In this document: one piece after another, positions 5,134 to 7,190 of the stretch
Position numbering within the stretch: the stretch's first letter is position 1
Layout: every line of letters begins with the position of its first letter
Source of the DNA: Candidatus Latescibacterota bacterium
GTDB lineage: Bacteria > Blakebacterota > Blakebacteria > Blakebacterales > Blakebacteraceae
Reading direction: 5' to 3'
Assembly (NCBI GenBank): GCA_023135015.1
Contig: JAGLTZ010000009.1
Location: 1 to 7,190, forward strand
DNA: 7,190 bases
Notes under the pieces: generated by a model
Told to the model about the DNA's origin: nothing
What the model saw: only the letters and a program-made list of their open reading frames with translations
Database searches by the model: none
Position numbers and translations under genes: made by a program

Positions 5134-7190
5134 ATAGCCCCGCCTACCACCACCCCCAAAAGCCGGCCCCAGCACGATCGCATTCAGCACCAGCTGGTGC
5201 TGACCTTCCACAAACATCCTGAATAGCGGGTTGTCGGCGAACATGATCACATTCCCCTGACCAACGCTCTCGACTATGAGCCAGGCTTTCTTCGACAGTT
5301 CCACAGGCGCCTCAGGCGGCGCGTAGCCGCTGAGCAGCGGCTCCCGGGAGAAGACCCCCACGTTTATTCCGCGATCGGTGATATTGAAGGCCCGCGTCCC
5401 GCGCTTGAGTACCCCCACGCGCTCAGGCATCCCGAAGGCGAGCCAGTGCTCGGGGTCAAGGACCCCGCCGTAGACCCCCCCGGGTGTGCGGCGAAGTTTC
5501 GACTCCATCCTGCGCTCGGCTATAGTCCGCCGCGCCTCCACCGCCGGCGCATCCTCGTCCCCCTCCTCCCCCGATCGCCCACCACCCCCAGTCGTAACGC
5601 CCGTCAGCTCCGAGACTTCCTTGGTGGCGAAAAGGGCGCCCCCTTCTAAACCTATCAGAACGCCTCCGCCCTGCAGCCAACTCCTCAGCTGTGCCAGGCC
5701 CTCTTCACCGAAGATGCCCTGGTAGCCACGGCCGCTCCCGTCGCTGGGCAGTACCAGCACGTCGTAATCGTCCAGATCGATCCTGCCCAACCGTGCGGCA
5801 TCCACGTTTGTATAGTCGAAATAGGGGAACCGCTGGTCGAGGAAGTACCAGACCTCACCGAATGAACCGCTGCTGATAGAGGAGCCGGCGGCCACCGCGA
5901 TCCTCGGTTTCTTCATCAGGCGATAGGCACCTCCGCCGAGGTCGGTCCCCTCGTCGACGAGTCCGGTATTGATCGGATAGACGGTCACACCGTGGCTGCC
6001 TGCTACCTCCTCCAATATCCGGTGGATATCGCCGGGGTTGCGGTACAGCGGTATTATGAATGTGCCGCGTGGGTATGTGCGCCCATCGATGGTGAAGATC
6101 TCACCCGCTGAGTGCACCCGTACACTGCGGTTTAAAAGGTCCACAGCAGCGAGCAGGGCGGACATACCATCGTAGGGGATCGCGTAACTGTAACCAGCGC
6201 GCTCCCCCGCTACACCGCCCGCCCGACGGGGTGGTGAAACGACGGGCGCCTTAGTCACACCTGGTACCTCCGAAAGCGTATACGCTTCGACATTGAACAC
6301 CAGCGGCAGTGTCCAGCCCGAAAGGTCATAGAAGCTCGTGTCCTCCAGGGCCGGCTTCGGCTCCAGAAGCATCTTCACAGCCACCCCTTTCGGCTGACCT
6401 GCCTCCACCAGGTATGTCCCTGCAGGGAACTCCTTCGAATCGGCCGTGGGGTTCAGCCCGTATCCCCCGGCTATCCTGCCGCGGAACGGCTCCTGCGTCG
6501 AGCTGACCTCTATCCCCTGGAGCGTGAGAAGTCGAACCAGGCGGTCTGCATTGTATGGATCGGTGGCCGGCACCAGTGCGTAGGTCTTTACCCGACTCCT
6601 GCCCAGATCGATCGCATAGCGGAAGAAGGCGAGAAAGTCCTCCAGCCTTTCCCGGCGCTTTTCGGCCGTGGTCTGAAGAGTGGCTATTGAGGTCGTGAAG
6701 TGGCCGTGCGCCCTCTGCCTGAGGGTGTGGACCGTGCCGTCATCCCTCTTCACAGCGATACCTACTCCTCCGCCTCCTCCCTGCTCGTAGGTCATCCCTA
6801 TAGCGCCCATCATGCTGGGCCAGGAGTCACCGTAGCTGGGGTAGTACATATCGAACCCGCGCCTTGTGTAGTACGGCCAGCCGAAGCGGTCAAAAGCCGC
6901 TGCGTTGCCCTCCCCGTAGTATCTCTGCCACTTCATGACTACGTCGGGATATGCATCATGGACAGGTTTCGCGGCCGGGAAGAAAAAGTAGGATTCTCCA
7001 CCCATTTCGTGGAAATCCACATGCACCACCGGATTCCACTTAAGGTACTCAGCGATCCTCTGCTGCGTTTCCACCTGGGTCTGCCACGCCCAGTCGCGGT
7101 TGAGGTCGAAGAGGTAGTGGTTCGGTCGGCCGCCAGGCCAGTCTGAACCGTGCTCCCACGCCTCGGGGCTGTCGTTGAATTCCATCCCCT
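5131..7190 (-). CDS. M14-family zinc carboxypeptidase-like protein, C-terminal part
   Basis: Only the last ~685 residues are visible; the gene enters from the right edge, and the first ATG seen (7183-7185) is an internal Met, since the frame continues upstream with Gly. Numbering from that Met, FDLNRDW (26-32) and VHVDFHEMGG (54-63) fit the M14 zinc-carboxypeptidase fold, with H59 the likely third zinc ligand. E134 in GMTYEQGG (130-137) is at the expected place for the catalytic general base. The first two zinc ligands (HxxE) would lie outside the window. Residues about 425-530 look like a class I glutamine-amidotransferase-like Rossmann region (PRIAVAAG, YDVLVLPSDG, LRSWLQGGGVLIGLEGGA), without a clear Cys nucleophile. 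An acidic Gly-rich insert at 532-547 and a Gly-rich tail (FGGGGRRGY) are odd features. Such proteins are usually secreted, but the signal peptide is not visible. Substrate unknown. The stop, TAG, lies 25 bases from the convergent OmpA-family gene. Confidence 0.88.
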   Translation of the reverse strand, partial: GMEFNDSPEAWEHGSDWPGGRPNHYLFDLNRDWAWQTQVETQQRIAEYLKWNPVVHVDFHEMGGESYFFFPAAKPVHDAYPDVVMKWQRYYGEGNAAAFDRFGWPYYTRRGFDMYYPSYGDSWPSMMGAIGMTYEQGGGGGVGIAVKRDDGTVHTLRQRAHGHFTTSIATLQTTAEKRRERLEDFLAFFRYAIDLGRSRVKTYALVPATDPYNADRLVRLLTLQGIEVSSTQEPFRGRIAGGYGLNPTADSKEFPAGTYLVEAGQPKGVAVKMLLEPKPALEDTSFYDLSGWTLPLVFNVEAYTLSEVPGVTKAPVVSPPRRAGGVAGERAGYSYAIPYDGMSALLAAVDLLNRSVRVHSAGEIFTIDGRTYPRGTFIIPLYRNPGDIHRILEEVAGSHGVTVYPINTGLVDEGTDLGGGAYRLMKKPRIAVAAGSSISSGSFGEVWYFLDQRFPYFDYTNVDAARLGRIDLDDYDVLVLPSDGSGRGYQGIFGEEGLAQLRSWLQGGGVLIGLEGGALFATKEVSELTGVTTGGGGRSGEEGDEDAPAVEARRTIAERRMESKLRRTPGGVYGGVLDPEHWLAFGMPERVGVLKRGTRAFNITDRGINVGVFSREPLLSGYAPPEAPVELSKKAWLIVESVGQGNVIMFADNPLFRMFVEGQHQLVLNAIVLGPAFGGGGRRGY

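Noticed and set aside
5456..5725. Several short open frames on both strands inside the M14 gene
   Set aside because: Low-complexity Pro/Arg/Gly translations in a GC-rich Gly-coding segment; shadows of the real frame.

Overview
This window reads as chromosomal housekeeping DNA from a Gram-negative (diderm) bacterium of moderately high GC content. The diderm call rests on a periplasmic AMIN-type N-acetylmuramoyl-L-alanine amidase, a signal-peptide-bearing OmpA-family outer-membrane protein and a large M14-type peptidase. The M14 protein with a trailing glutamine-amidotransferase-like region recalls Gemmatimonadota and related FCB-group lineages; this taxonomic guess is inference only. No insertion sequence, phage gene, CRISPR array or transfer signature was seen.

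Layout. On the minus strand from about 2432 down to 1 lie smpB (trans-translation), a cell-wall amidase and the 5' end of lepA (elongation factor 4). They are spaced 33 and 60 bases apart and look like one operon. On the plus strand, diverging from smpB, come a tRNA-Leu(CAG) gene with its own terminator, a stand-alone CheY-like receiver protein, and a 568-residue OmpA-family protein with a predicted beta-barrel, four calcium-binding-type repeats and a peptidoglycan-binding domain. Convergent with that gene, and running off the right edge, is the C-terminal ~685 residues of an M14-family zinc carboxypeptidase-like protein.

How the genes fit together. SmpB and LepA both act on troubled ribosomes. 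The amidase and the OmpA-family protein both work on or bind peptidoglycan in the envelope. The receiver protein has no kinase or output domain beside it.

The most unusual non-coding structure lies just upstream of the receiver gene. A perfect 13+1+13 palindrome starts about where transcription is predicted to begin. A third, imperfect copy of the same 13-base element (11 of 13 matches) overlaps the gene's Shine-Dalgarno sequence. The left arm could pair with either downstream copy, so this is either a candidate RNA switch over translation or an operator array. All genes here belong to known families; this leader is the best candidate for something undescribed. No stretch longer than 300 bases lacks a gene; the longest gap is the 204 bases between the receiver gene and the OmpA-family gene.
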